In this document: positions 1-9,816 of the stretch, piece by piece
How positions within the stretch are numbered: position 1 is the stretch's first letter
How the letters are laid out: the number at the start of each line of letters is the position of its first letter
Assembly: GCA_902496945.1 (NCBI GenBank)
Contig: CABVDE010000014.1
Span: 1-48,114 of the forward strand
DNA: 48,114 bases
Reading direction: 5' to 3'
Origin: an uncultured Collinsella sp.
Lineage (GTDB): Bacteria; Actinomycetota; Coriobacteriia; Coriobacteriales; Coriobacteriaceae
The notes under the pieces: generated by a model
Seen by the model: only the letters and a program-made list of their open reading frames with translations
What the model was told of the DNA's origin: nothing
Databases searched by the model: none
Program-made: the position numbers and the translations under genes

Positions 1-30
1 CGTTTCCGCAGCTCGACATAGCGAATCCAT
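1..30 (-). CDS. Start of a third gene of the helicase operon, cut by the window edge
   Basis: An ATG at 30-28 overlaps the helicase stop codon in a TGATG arrangement, the usual sign of translational coupling. Ten codons are visible (MDSLCRAAET) before the window ends. Too little is present to name a family. The overlap suggests co-transcription with the two upstream defence genes. The ATG could also be fortuitous, because there is no separate ribosome-binding site beyond the coding sequence of the helicase. Confidence 0.35.
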   Translation of the reverse strand, partial: MDSLCRAAET

Positions 31-3000
31 CACCCGTTTCCTAGACTGTCAGAATTTGCAATACAACCGTAGCAGCAAGTTTCTTCACCGCATCCGCAAT
101 GACCGTCTACGACCTTATATGCCTCTTCAATTAGTTCCGCCACCTCTTTGCTGAGCTGGCGCACATGACCGGCTCCTCCAGGCACGTCATCATAGATGAG
201 TATTGAGAAGCTGCCTGCATCATTTTTGTATGTAGTCCCTCCGAGTTCGGTCTCGGGAACCTCAAGGATTTTAGCCGCAGCGGTAACCAGCGCCCACATC
301 ACAGCTTCCCAGTCGCCATCGCAGCAAACCGTCGCCGCATCAAAATCAAATACGAGCTCGAGAACGTCGCTCACAAATGCCGTACCCAGTGCGCTGAACC
401 TATTAATCTTTGGAGCAGCGCCGCTCTTCTCGCACCAGTAGGCATGTTGAATCTTCTCTCCACCAACAGCAGCGCGATTGCAATAAGAGCAGACTTGGAA
501 GCCCTTAGCAGGGCTATTGAGCACACAAAGTTGCCCGTTCTCGGCATATTTTACTTTCACCGCACCGCCAGGAAAACAAAACTCTCCGGTCGCAGTCTCG
601 TTAGGCCAGTGCTGGCTAAAGTGCACCGATGCATACCCCTTTGGCCTCGGCCTTCTAAGCCCGATGCCTTTTTTGTTTTCTGTGCCGACAAAACCATAGG
701 AAGGTATGAGCATATTCTTTTCGAGAGCAAACTCGGTATGGCAAACGGGGCACTCGCCTTTATCACTGTAGTTTTCAATGGGCCATACAAATGTTTCGCA
801 ATTTGGGCACTTTCCATACCTGCGCTTTCGCAACTCTTGCCCTTTCGGCTTTCTGAGTCCGACGGACTTCCAAAGCGTCTTGCCGGCAACGATTTCCGCC
901 CCCGGTGCATATTCCCTAATGGCCTGACGCATACCCCTAGAAAGCTCGAGCCTGTTCTCACCTACAGAATTCTCAATATCAAGAAGATGGAGCTCTACGA
1001 GATCAGTCGGAAACCCGTACTTAGGCAATACTCCGTTCTCGGCAAGAATTGCGATAGTTCTCTCCTTCTTGAGTGCATCCCTAGACTTTAAAAGCTTGGA
1101 TGCGAGAATGTCGTTGACGCCCATATTCAGCTCAATACCATCCTGAACACGCTCAAAATCAGCATGCTTAAGGCTATGTGCCAGGAGAAGCCTGCCACCG
1201 CCTCCATTCTCAGCCGAATCGATTGGCCCAACGAGCTTTGCTACCCACCCCCACTCGTTTACGCCAACTTCTTCCGCCACAGGCATGCCTTGCGGAACAA
1301 CGCGGACGAGCTGTTCATAGACACTCTTTGGCCGCGATGCAAGGAAGCGGCGAAGATCTTCGAGGCCTTCCGGCTCCGATTTAGAAAGATCCATAAAGTC
1401 GTTGTATCCATGAGAGTAGTCTTTGCCCAAGCTCCGGCTCGCGTAGCGAAAGAACTCAGACATAGCGACAGCGAAAACATGCCGTATCGCAATGGCATCG
1501 TTATTCAGATAACACATTGGCACTCTCGTGTTGCCGCCAATTATCTTGGCTGGGTCCTCAAAGTACGCGACATCATGGGGCCGCAAGCGAGCAAATGTGA
1601 TGGCATATCCAGGCTTGCCAGCGCGGCGTCCAACGCGTCCAGCACGCTGTGTGTAGTTTGCAGTGCTGGGCGGAACATTTCTCATAAAGATTGCCCTCAA
1701 ATCACCGACGTCTACACCCAGCTCAAATGTCGTTGTGCAACTCAAAACATTAACGTCGCCCTTAATAAAATCGCTCTGTATTTCCCTGGCCTTTTTAGAA
1801 GACAGCTGCGCCGTATGCTCTTCGATTTTGAGAGGAAGCGCCTCATCTTGATATACCGTTTTATAGTAGCGGTCTTTGCCTCTTGCCTCTGCGAAGCTCA
1901 TTTTCACCATCGTGCCGTTGCATTTCGTTGTCATGCAAACACCATGCGTATCCAGGTGAGTCTCACATCCGCACGCATCACAACGATAGACAATATCATC
2001 GTTGGAATGCGGATACATAGTCCAAATATCTCTGCCAAGCCTAAAGTGTTCACGCGAATCGATCAGATATCCTTCGCCCCTAAATAGCTTGCAACTTAGA
2101 TACTCCCCCATAAACTGGAATAGACTTTGCAGAATCGGGCGAACGTCCTCACGGGTCAGCTCGATACCGTGGACCCTTTTGACGTACTTGCGAATAAAGG
2201 CACTGCGCTTATTTTCTGTACCACGTACCGCATCTCCCGCAAACTGAACAATATCCTTTGACGCAGAGCTGTCGCTCTCAAGCACGACAAGGTTGCCGCG
2301 CTTCTCATGATTGTTTCTTAGTTCAGGGACCCCTTCAGGAACCTCGATAACGTTTTTCTCTCGGAGCAGTTCAAGACAGGTCCTTGCAAACAAAATGTAG
2401 TCTTCGCATGAAAGCCAGGTGGCCCCATCGGCATTAAGTATATCCACTTGCCTTGCGACAAGCTTTTTCGCCCCAGGATGGGAAAACCCCTTGTTAAATT
2501 CAGTAGGCTCGATCCTTACAACGCCAAGGCCTTCAAGGCTGTTCCGCGAATCCTCGGCCGCAAGCTCATCGAGAACCCAGGCCGTCGCCTGGCCCCTCTT
2601 GTTGGAACCCAAGACCCCCGGATATCGCCTCTTTGCAACACTTGTTATCCAATCAATAACTGAGCTCGGCTTACAGCCTTCACCGTCGCGAGACAGAGCC
2701 TCCACCGCTTCTCTTATCAGCTGACGACGTGTGATGTTTCCATAAGTTCTGTCCAATGCGGGCGCGAAGAAAGCCGCGTCCTGGCGCTTGTCCGAGAAGC
2801 AAATAACACTTCCGGCCCTGCGTTCTTCATCGAGGTCTGCAAACAAATCATCCTCGTCAGCCTCCTCATCAAAAGGAGGAATATCCCTGACTAAGTCGTA
2901 GCAAACGACACTGCCCGCAGCTTCAGGCGAAACGCGCATAGGCTGAATTGCCACAACGGACTGATATCCACAATGGCGACAACGCGCTTCTGCCTCATCT

Positions 3001-4835
3001 GCTTGTTTTTTCTCGTTTTGGTTGAGCGCAATTGGGATGCGGGCGACAATCTCATGCTCGAAACGATGAGCACCACCCTCGGCTTCATGATACAAAGACC
3101 CGCATATCGGGCACAGCCATTGGATCTTCTCATCGGGATCTCTTTCCGATTCGTCAGAGAGAAGACGGTAATAGACCCTCGGAAGAAATTCGTCGTCGGA
3201 ATCCGTTCCTTCATGTCGAGGACTAAGCCACGCAGTCTTCGCCTCGGGATCGGAGCCCTCCTCACCAAGGATGTATGCCTGCCCACAGTGGCGACAGACC
3301 GACACCTCATATACAGGAGTATCGTTTACATCGTCATAATGCTCCGCAATCGTTTTGTGAGGAGTCAGCTTACGTGTATGCAGATTTAAATAGATGCCCT
3401 CAGGAGCACGCAAGAAGGAATGGTAGCGACTCGTAAGAATGGGGACATCCTTGGAGCGCTGCGCAGAGGAAAGCACCTCAACCATGGCGGTGAGGATTTC
3501 CACACCTCTCTTATCTCCCGTGAGCCCTTCGATCTCAAGCTCCTCAATGGTGTCAAGATCAGTGAGGTCGAAAAGACGCTCGCAGCGTCTCACCAGTTTT
3601 GCCGCAGACGATTCACCCAGAAGGATCTTTCCTAGTCCCATTAGGGGGAACTCGCCGTCTAGTCTCGCTACAACCTCTTCAGGAGCTCCACCAGATGCGA
3701 GTGTGCTGCGAATGTCTTCTACGTTTACGTTTTCAGGATCGGAAAGTTCCCTGCGAAGTTCCGCCCAAGTGTCTAGGGAAAGCGTGCCCCAAGGCTTTTC
3801 ATCAAGAGCATCTTGGGGCTGATCTTTCTCGCTCGTGATGACATCGAGATCTGCGGGATCACCCGAGAAAGGCTCGCCAAAAAGATCCCGAGCAAATGTA
3901 GCCACCTTTGGCATATCTTCTTCCGAGCCGATTGTTGCGGAAGTTGCGTAACAATGAAGCTTGGGCAGCTCCCCCGTTTCCGATTCGATACGAGCCTTTA
4001 CTCGACGCAGCAAATATGCGATTTCGGTGCCAAGCGCGCCCGAATAAACGTGCGCCTCATCGATGGCGATATGCCGCCAGTTTGCACCAAATGCCCCTTC
4101 GAACAGCGGCGCATCCTCCGGACGTAGAAGGAGATACTCAAGCATAGAGTAGTTTGTAAGCAAAATGTTGGGTGGGTTCTCACGTATTTTCTCGCGAGAG
4201 ATGATTTCATTTGGCAGTCTAGTTTGATCCGGGTTTTCGTCTTTCCACTTACGGAGAGCCACGGACTCTTTCTCCTCAGTGTCGCCGGTATAACGCCCGA
4301 AGGTAATATCGGTCCCCTTCAGCAACTGGCGCAATCGTTTAAGCTGATCGTTTGCAAGGGCGTTCATCGGGTAAAGAATCATGGCACGGACGCCAGCGGA
4401 GCGCCCACTCTTTTCAAATTCTGAGAGGATGTCATTCAGAATCGGAAGCAAGAAGCACTCAGTCTTACCCGAACCCGTGCCCGTAACGACGGCGTAATTA
4501 CACCCGGCAACGCTCTTTTCAATAGCCTTAACTTGATGCACATATAAGGGGCGATAGGGGTCAAAATTACGTGCCTCTCCGCCGCCTAAACTCATCATGC
4601 CCTTGCAGAGAAGCCCCTCGTCCACCAGGTCGGCCACAGTTTTATCCTTGCGGTACGGAGGCGCCGCCTCAAGAAACGGTCCCTTTGCAAGATATCCCGG
4701 CTCGCAGAGAATCGTCTCAAGCTGCTTCTGCAAATCCGCGTCATCAAAGTGAATAGTAGTGGCAATGTATTCACGATAAGAGTCCTCCACTTTGCGCGCA
4801 GTCTCAATGGGGTTGAATTCTTTTACATCCGTCAT
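30..4835 (-). CDS. druE: Large DEAD/DEAH helicase with C-terminal DUF1998-type region, DruE-like (Druantia type III)
   Basis: This 1601-residue superfamily 2 helicase is probably the ATPase of an anti-phage system. Walker A (TGTGSGKTE) is at about residues 118-126, the DEAH box (IDEAHVYSG) near 257, SAT near 300, and motif VI (QRAGRVGRR) near 1065. CxxC pairs near 515, 575, 620 and 955-975 look like zinc ribbons. The C-terminus has CSYC near 1448 and the cluster CGCGEETCCYGC near 1585, as in DUF1998 helicases of the YprA/Druantia/DISARM group. A GGGAG ribosome-binding site precedes the ATG by 6 bases. The gene starts 12 bases after the stop of the 1023-residue gene, so the two form an operon. 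A very large DUF1998 helicase beside one large unknown protein is the Druantia type III layout (DruH-DruE). DISARM would place DUF1998 in a separate smaller gene. The assignment is by architecture and context. Confidence 0.75.
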   Translation of the reverse strand: MTDVKEFNPIETARKVEDSYREYIATTIHFDDADLQKQLETILCEPGYLAKGPFLEAAPPYRKDKTVADLVDEGLLCKGMMSLGGGEARNFDPYRPLYVHQVKAIEKSVAGCNYAVVTGTGSGKTECFLLPILNDILSEFEKSGRSAGVRAMILYPMNALANDQLKRLRQLLKGTDITFGRYTGDTEEKESVALRKWKDENPDQTRLPNEIISREKIRENPPNILLTNYSMLEYLLLRPEDAPLFEGAFGANWRHIAIDEAHVYSGALGTEIAYLLRRVKARIESETGELPKLHCYATSATIGSEEDMPKVATFARDLFGEPFSGDPADLDVITSEKDQPQDALDEKPWGTLSLDTWAELRRELSDPENVNVEDIRSTLASGGAPEEVVARLDGEFPLMGLGKILLGESSAAKLVRRCERLFDLTDLDTIEELEIEGLTGDKRGVEILTAMVEVLSSAQRSKDVPILTSRYHSFLRAPEGIYLNLHTRKLTPHKTIAEHYDDVNDTPVYEVSVCRHCGQAYILGEEGSDPEAKTAWLSPRHEGTDSDDEFLPRVYYRLLSDESERDPDEKIQWLCPICGSLYHEAEGGAHRFEHEIVARIPIALNQNEKKQADEAEARCRHCGYQSVVAIQPMRVSPEAAGSVVCYDLVRDIPPFDEEADEDDLFADLDEERRAGSVICFSDKRQDAAFFAPALDRTYGNITRRQLIREAVEALSRDGEGCKPSSVIDWITSVAKRRYPGVLGSNKRGQATAWVLDELAAEDSRNSLEGLGVVRIEPTEFNKGFSHPGAKKLVARQVDILNADGATWLSCEDYILFARTCLELLREKNVIEVPEGVPELRNNHEKRGNLVVLESDSSASKDIVQFAGDAVRGTENKRSAFIRKYVKRVHGIELTREDVRPILQSLFQFMGEYLSCKLFRGEGYLIDSREHFRLGRDIWTMYPHSNDDIVYRCDACGCETHLDTHGVCMTTKCNGTMVKMSFAEARGKDRYYKTVYQDEALPLKIEEHTAQLSSKKAREIQSDFIKGDVNVLSCTTTFELGVDVGDLRAIFMRNVPPSTANYTQRAGRVGRRAGKPGYAITFARLRPHDVAYFEDPAKIIGGNTRVPMCYLNNDAIAIRHVFAVAMSEFFRYASRSLGKDYSHGYNDFMDLSKSEPEGLEDLRRFLASRPKSVYEQLVRVVPQGMPVAEEVGVNEWGWVAKLVGPIDSAENGGGGRLLLAHSLKHADFERVQDGIELNMGVNDILASKLLKSRDALKKERTIAILAENGVLPKYGFPTDLVELHLLDIENSVGENRLELSRGMRQAIREYAPGAEIVAGKTLWKSVGLRKPKGQELRKRRYGKCPNCETFVWPIENYSDKGECPVCHTEFALEKNMLIPSYGFVGTENKKGIGLRRPRPKGYASVHFSQHWPNETATGEFCFPGGAVKVKYAENGQLCVLNSPAKGFQVCSYCNRAAVGGEKIQHAYWCEKSGAAPKINRFSALGTAFVSDVLELVFDFDAATVCCDGDWEAVMWALVTAAAKILEVPETELGGTTYKNDAGSFSILIYDDVPGGAGHVRQLSKEVAELIEEAYKVVDGHCGCGEETCCYGCIANSDSLGNG

Positions 4836-4847
4836 TATTTGCTCCCG

Positions 4848-7800
4848 CTATTTAAGAATGATACTGGTCGCGTATTCTCGCCGAGGGTCTCCAAAGAAGT
4901 CGCTCGGTGACATTTCAACTGCGACCTCTCTCTTGTTGCCCAGCTGCCTCACCACGCTTGATGGAAGGGCGACCTCCGCAGAGCCCTTTTCCGCAAAGGC
5001 CGTAGCAATCGGCTTTTCGCCTCTTTCCTTATACTTGGAAAGTCCAAAAAACCTGAAATGAATGTCGCATAAGGGCTTGCCTTCGAACCGAAGGACATAC
5101 CCAAGAGAATCGGCCGGCAATAACTTCCAGCCGTTAATGCCGAGCCCTTCAGCGCAGTCAAGCATTTGAACATCAGTCCAGGCCGGCTTCAGTTCTCCCG
5201 TTGACACGTCATCGCCATACCACAGGGACAGCTTCAAGGGAAGGCGGATGGGCGCCTTATTATCAGCTTGTTGTAAGAGACTTGCATGCCTAAAAAGATT
5301 GAATCCGTATTCGCCAGGCTGCTTGAGTGCCTTGAAGAAAAGGGGTCTTGAACCGAGTAACGCCAGCACGGCCCTGTTATACCTCCAACCATAGGAGACA
5401 ATCTTAAAGTTTGCCGCGCTAGGACCGAGCTCTAACGCATCCGCCAAACAGATTGGACGCTCTTCGGATAGATTCGCTAGTCTATCTGGTATGTCAACAT
5501 CTATTGCAGCAAGGGCCAGCTTGGCATCAGTTTCTTTGCCACTCCCTTTCGATCGGATGCGAACGCGCAAGAACTCATCCTTCAGGAGGGCCTTCGCTTC
5601 ATACCGCTCCCACGCATTGAGAGAATCGGGGCTGTCGCATTCGCCTGCCATATCAGCCTCTTCACGAAGACGCACAACATCAATGGGAAGGCACGCCTGG
5701 AAACCATATTCAGCTACAGCACGCCCGTGATCAATGCTGATGGACAGAGGCCTAAATTCTTGTATGGGTACCACTGCGAATCGGTAGCGGAAAACAACCT
5801 TACCACCGGCAGATTTCTGCCTCGCCTCTAGGACGCATTCTTCAATATGCCAACTGAATAGACTCGTTTTTGAGAGATTGAGTTCTATTCTTGCAATACC
5901 TGAATTTTCAGTATCGTCCTCATATATGGCGCAACGAGGCATCGACACCAGCTCGCCATCGCAGCAGCACATGACGTCCAAGTCTTTTAGGGCGCTCGCG
6001 CCATCAAGCGCTTCAATGCTCACAGAGGGCAGGCCGTCGCTGGTATTGAGTTCGTTCGGAACGCACCCATACAAGTCAACGCCGTCGCTCGTTTCTCCGA
6101 TAATGCGATGCTTATCAACCTTTGCGACATAACGTTCTTGCCAAACGGCAACTTCCTCGCCCGTAAGCTCGTCAACAACCGAACCTGCCGAACCGGGCTC
6201 AACGTCGTAGATATAAATCTGGTTATCGTTCCAATCGCCAGAAGCCTCATACTCCGAAACGGCTTTCATGCCTTGCCCGGGAACGATCTTGTATCCGTCT
6301 TTAACAATGTATGCGATGCGACGCTTTTTCGTTAACCGCTCGTTCTTGCCACGCAAGCGATAGAAGCCCTTAGCGTCCTTTATAAATTCAAAACAACCGG
6401 GCTTGTTCCTACTGAACGACTGGCTCAAAGAGCTAAGCTCGATGTAGTCACCCGCTCGCTCATCTTTCTGCATGAGCTTCAATTCCACGTCGTAACGAGC
6501 CCGAGGGTTAACGGCAATACTGACGGCATTCAAAATGCATTTTCCGACACTCATATCGAATTCAGAGCTTGCCTTTAGCTCGCCGTCAACATAATAGTCA
6601 ATCTTGTCACCAGCAAAATGCAGCGGGAACTGTTGGCGCGGCCAGCGCATGGTCACAACACCCTCAGATAAATCCAGCTGCAAACTGGCAATCGGAAGAT
6701 AGATTAATCGGTGGGTGCCACTTCTCCGCTCTTGCGTCTCAGCAGCAGCCCTTCCTCCGGTCGCCAAGGGCTGCACACGCTCTTGATTGTCACGAAGGGC
6801 CTGCATTGCAGCTTCAGGCAGACCGAAACTAGATAGCATCGTGTAGCGGCTTCCAGCCCTATTCGTGTCAACAATTTGCGCCGCCACGCGCATGGACGCC
6901 TCAAATAATGGAGCAATGGTTGAATCGGGCGCTTTCTCAAGAATGTTAAGGACTGCCTTTTCGGGAGCATACCGACTCTCAGGGTTCTTTAGCTCCCTAA
7001 GAACGGAGCGCCCGTCCATCTCTCCGCCAAAACCTAAACTGCCTTTAGAAACTTCTTTCGCAAGCGGAAGTAATTTCTCCCACAGGTTTGACCAAGAATC
7101 TTCCGATAAGCCTCCGTGGAGGAGTGTGGTGTAGAAGTAGTAATTAACTTCCTCATCACGGCCGTACAAAGGCATTCCACGCTCTTCAACATGTTTCATA
7201 AAAATATGCTTTACAAGCCCCTGTACGTTACTGTCGAAAATGCCAAGACTCGCGAAGAAATTGCCCCATAAGTTATGATCGTTGAAAACCCTGCGCGCCT
7301 TGTCAGCAACATAAACCATAAAAGCGTTCGGCAAACACCTATCAATCAGCATCAGAACAATGCGAGGTTTTGTCGGGTAACGTTTTATGAGTTCTTCAAA
7401 AGCAGTGCTGAGCTCATCAAGGTCTGCCGAGAATTCCTCAAACGTCTGATAAACCATGACGTTTTCAGACCTTGAGTCAAGGTCGTCAAAGGCACCCCGA
7501 GCTCTTTCTTCAAATTCCTCCAACTTTGCCGAAAACAACCCATGCGAGCGTGTGAGCGGAAAATGGCTCAAGTCGTATTCATATTGCTCTATCGAGGACG
7601 CTGTCTCGGTATTTGACTCGCGAGGAGATTGGCTTTTCGGCAGGACTTTCACGTTCGTCGTATTCTCGACCATCTTGGGCTGAAGCATGGAGGCCGCGAA
7701 GTCGTCGGGGGCCGCACGGTATTTCTTTCGCATCCTTATGATTGAATCGGCATATCTGCTATCAAAACGAGCGTCTATTTCTTTATCGGCAAGAGACAAA

Positions 7801-7919
7801 AGATCGGGCAAGTAGCAGAAGCCAGCTTTCTGAATTGAACGCTTCAGCCGTACATCATCAAAACTAAGCTCCGAGATGGACGTTTTCTCCAACCTCTCCA
7901 AGTAGTTCGATTCGCTCAT
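4848..7919 (-). CDS. druH: DruH-like protein of a Druantia type III-like operon
   Basis: This is a 1023-residue cytoplasmic protein with no obvious catalytic motif. The first 70 residues read like a helix-hairpin-helix unit: a pattern resembling the RNA polymerase alpha C-terminal domain (ISELSFDDVRLKRSIQKAGF followed by a YLPDLLSL segment), which may bind nucleic acid. The middle is helical and the C-terminal half looks beta-rich. There is no signal peptide or membrane segment. The ATG at 7919 is preferred over the one six bases upstream because AGGGG lies 6 bases before it. It is the first gene of the operon with the helicase 12 bases downstream. Base composition is more AT-rich than serC/serA, which suggests horizontal acquisition. 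The name rests mainly on size and on the helicase neighbour. Confidence 0.6.
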   Translation of the reverse strand: MSESNYLERLEKTSISELSFDDVRLKRSIQKAGFCYLPDLLSLADKEIDARFDSRYADSIIRMRKKYRAAPDDFAASMLQPKMVENTTNVKVLPKSQSPRESNTETASSIEQYEYDLSHFPLTRSHGLFSAKLEEFEERARGAFDDLDSRSENVMVYQTFEEFSADLDELSTAFEELIKRYPTKPRIVLMLIDRCLPNAFMVYVADKARRVFNDHNLWGNFFASLGIFDSNVQGLVKHIFMKHVEERGMPLYGRDEEVNYYFYTTLLHGGLSEDSWSNLWEKLLPLAKEVSKGSLGFGGEMDGRSVLRELKNPESRYAPEKAVLNILEKAPDSTIAPLFEASMRVAAQIVDTNRAGSRYTMLSSFGLPEAAMQALRDNQERVQPLATGGRAAAETQERRSGTHRLIYLPIASLQLDLSEGVVTMRWPRQQFPLHFAGDKIDYYVDGELKASSEFDMSVGKCILNAVSIAVNPRARYDVELKLMQKDERAGDYIELSSLSQSFSRNKPGCFEFIKDAKGFYRLRGKNERLTKKRRIAYIVKDGYKIVPGQGMKAVSEYEASGDWNDNQIYIYDVEPGSAGSVVDELTGEEVAVWQERYVAKVDKHRIIGETSDGVDLYGCVPNELNTSDGLPSVSIEALDGASALKDLDVMCCCDGELVSMPRCAIYEDDTENSGIARIELNLSKTSLFSWHIEECVLEARQKSAGGKVVFRYRFAVVPIQEFRPLSISIDHGRAVAEYGFQACLPIDVVRLREEADMAGECDSPDSLNAWERYEAKALLKDEFLRVRIRSKGSGKETDAKLALAAIDVDIPDRLANLSEERPICLADALELGPSAANFKIVSYGWRYNRAVLALLGSRPLFFKALKQPGEYGFNLFRHASLLQQADNKAPIRLPLKLSLWYGDDVSTGELKPAWTDVQMLDCAEGLGINGWKLLPADSLGYVLRFEGKPLCDIHFRFFGLSKYKERGEKPIATAFAEKGSAEVALPSSVVRQLGNKREVAVEMSPSDFFGDPRREYATSIILK

Positions 7920-8300
7920 CAGCATCCCCTATGCCGCGATTGCATTTGATGCCGTCATTTCTGGCCTTTTATTAACACCGGTATGGCATGACGTGCTTTT
8001 AATCATACCGTGAGACACATACGCAACCCAACGAACAAAGCTGTCCAATGGGCCGTTTCTGCAGACGGTCGTTATCATCCGGTGAACAGCGCTTGGAAGT
8101 ACCTGCTATGGCTCAAGTGTCTTTTATTGCACAACAAAACCGCCGCCAAAATGATTCGATTGTGAACATAGATGCACGGATCTGCCGACCGGGAGTCTAG
8201 ATTTTCCCTACGGTCTGTCGCCTTGCCCCAATCCCGCAAGGTGCCCACACGCTATTATCGATATAAATTGAATGGGCAAGCATTACAGGAGGGGCTCTGC
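7920..8300. other. Intergenic region upstream of the defence operon
   Basis: This 381-base gene-free stretch separates the leftward defence operon from a small rightward ORF. It is AT-rich and should hold both divergent promoters, but I cannot name convincing -35/-10 pairs. A small dyad is visible: CGGTATG near 7979 with CATACCG near 8004, about 18 bases apart. No tRNA or integrase attachment site was recognised. Confidence 0.4.
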
Positions 8301-8486
8301 GTGCCAATTGAAAAGCAAGTTCCATACTTGCAAAACACTTCTAGCTCGGTAATTGACAACCACTACGAAGCTCATAGGGCTGTCCAGCTCTCCATCGCCC
8401 GCGGCTACGATGACCTCGTAAACGGCCGAGCGCGACCATGGAAGCAGGCAAAAGCAGAGGCAGATCGGATGCGAGCCATCAGGTAA
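8301..8486 (+). CDS. Small hypothetical protein, antitoxin-like tail
   Basis: A GTG at 8301 is preceded six bases upstream by a strong AGGAGGGG site, giving a 61-residue protein (starting MPIEKQVPYL) that ends in TAA at 8484. The C-terminal half, with ARGYDDLVNGRARPW followed by a charged KAEADRMR helix, resembles the end of small antitoxins (Phd/RelB-like), in which a short helix is followed by an ARGxxDxxxGR turn. No partner toxin gene follows, since the next gene is serC. The same frame is open upstream to 8172 but lacks a good start there. The family is not recognised; the antitoxin idea is only a resemblance. Confidence 0.5.
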   Translation: MPIEKQVPYLQNTSSSVIDNHYEAHRAVQLSIARGYDDLVNGRARPWKQAKAEADRMRAIR

Positions 8487-8621
8487 GGTCACCCCTCCCC
8501 CATGTAACCATCCTGTAAATCATAGCAGCGCAGTCGAGTTTTACCGTGATGCGGTCGCGCCGGGCGCTCCACTGTGCTAAAGTATCCCGAACGTTCAAAC
8601 GACTACGAGGGGAACTAGAAG

Positions 8622-9746
8622 ATGGCACGTGTGCACAACTTCTCAGCTGGCCCGGCCGCGCTGCCTACAAGCGTGCTCGCCGAGATCGCCGACGAGATGA
8701 TGGACTACAGCGGTTGCGGCATGTCCGTGCTCGAGATGAGCCATCGATCTAGTATGTACCAGCAGATTATCGACGACGCCGAGGCAACCCTGCGCCGCCT
8801 GCTGAGCATCCCCGACAACTACCGCGTCCTGTTTTTGCAGGGCGGCGCCACGCTGCAGTTTGCGGGCATCCCGATGAACCTCATGCGCCGCGGCCGCGCC
8901 GGCTACGTCGTGACCGGCAACTTCGCCAACAAGGCGTACAAGGAGGCTGCCAAGTACGGCGAGGCCGTGCTGCTCGCGAGCTCCGAGGACACCAACTTCG
9001 ACCGCATCCCCAACATGGCCGACATCAACGCGCGCATTGCCGCCGAGGCCGCGGGCGACGGGCTCGACTACGTCTACATCTGCCAGAACAACACTATCTT
9101 TGGCACCATGTTCCACGAGCTGCCCAATTGCGGTGACGTACCGCTGGTCGCCGATGTCTCGAGCTGCTTCCTGTCGCAGCCGCTCGACGTTGAGCGCTAC
9201 GGGCTCATCTACGCCGGCGCGCAGAAAAACGCCGGAGCCGCGGGCGTGACCGTGGTCATCGTGCGCGACGACTTGATCGCCGACGGCCCCGCCTTTGCGC
9301 AGACGCCGCAGTACATGGACCTTAGGGCCCAGGCCGCCAAGGGCTCCATGCTCAACACGCCCAACACCTTTGGCATCTACGTATGCGGCAAGGTGTTCCG
9401 CTGGGTCGAGGAGACCGGCGGACTTGCCACCATGGCCGAGCGCAACTGGGCCAAGGCCAACCTGCTCTACGACCTGCTGCAGGACAGCGAGCTGTTCCAC
9501 GGCACCACGCAGGAAGACAGCCGCTCCATCGCCAACGTCACGTTCCGCACCGGCGATGCCGACCTCGACGCCGCCTTTGTTGCGGGCGCTGCCGAGCACC
9601 TGATCCAAAACGTCAAGGGCCATCGCCTGGTGGGCGGCATGCGCGCCAGCGTGTACAACGCCGTCACCATGGAGGACGTGCAGGCGCTGGCCGCATACAT
9701 GAAGGACTTCGAAGCGCAGCACAGTTTGAGTCCGCGATCTAACTAG
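8622..9746 (+). CDS. serC: Phosphoserine aminotransferase
   Basis: This PLP-dependent enzyme makes 3-phosphoserine from 3-phosphohydroxypyruvate and glutamate, the second step of serine synthesis. The 374 residues are full length. The N-terminus has the family signature NFSAGPAALP (residues 6-15), followed by MSHRSS near 39-44 and the substrate-loop pattern QGGATLQF near 73-80. The PLP-binding lysine is K202 in YAGAQKNAGAAG, and the C-terminus carries GGMRASVYNA. A GAGGGGAA ribosome-binding site precedes the ATG. serA follows after a 70-base gap on the same strand, so the two are probably co-expressed. Confidence 0.97.
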   Translation: MARVHNFSAGPAALPTSVLAEIADEMMDYSGCGMSVLEMSHRSSMYQQIIDDAEATLRRLLSIPDNYRVLFLQGGATLQFAGIPMNLMRRGRAGYVVTGNFANKAYKEAAKYGEAVLLASSEDTNFDRIPNMADINARIAAEAAGDGLDYVYICQNNTIFGTMFHELPNCGDVPLVADVSSCFLSQPLDVERYGLIYAGAQKNAGAAGVTVVIVRDDLIADGPAFAQTPQYMDLRAQAAKGSMLNTPNTFGIYVCGKVFRWVEETGGLATMAERNWAKANLLYDLLQDSELFHGTTQEDSRSIANVTFRTGDADLDAAFVAGAAEHLIQNVKGHRLVGGMRASVYNAVTMEDVQALAAYMKDFEAQHSLSPRSN

Positions 9747-9816
9747 CCCGCAACGCGCGGGCCGACCAGCCACTTCAAACCACTTGTTTTAGACAAACCT
9801 GCTAAGGAGTTTTTCC

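Noticed and set aside
30..4835. DISARM DrmA/DrmB or YprA-type repair helicase instead of DruE
   Set aside because: In DISARM the DUF1998 part is a separate gene and methylase or PLD genes are usual; YprA/MrfA is only about 750 residues. The single 1601-residue protein beside a 1-kb-residue-class unknown fits Druantia III better, though not conclusively.
8643..9773. Long open frame antisense to serC, and similar ones antisense to serA, the ATPase (23385-25454) and tgt/metE (41610-43940)
   Set aside because: They mirror real genes in GC-rich DNA, have no ribosome-binding sites, and their translations are rich in low-complexity Val/Gly/His/Asp with no family motifs.
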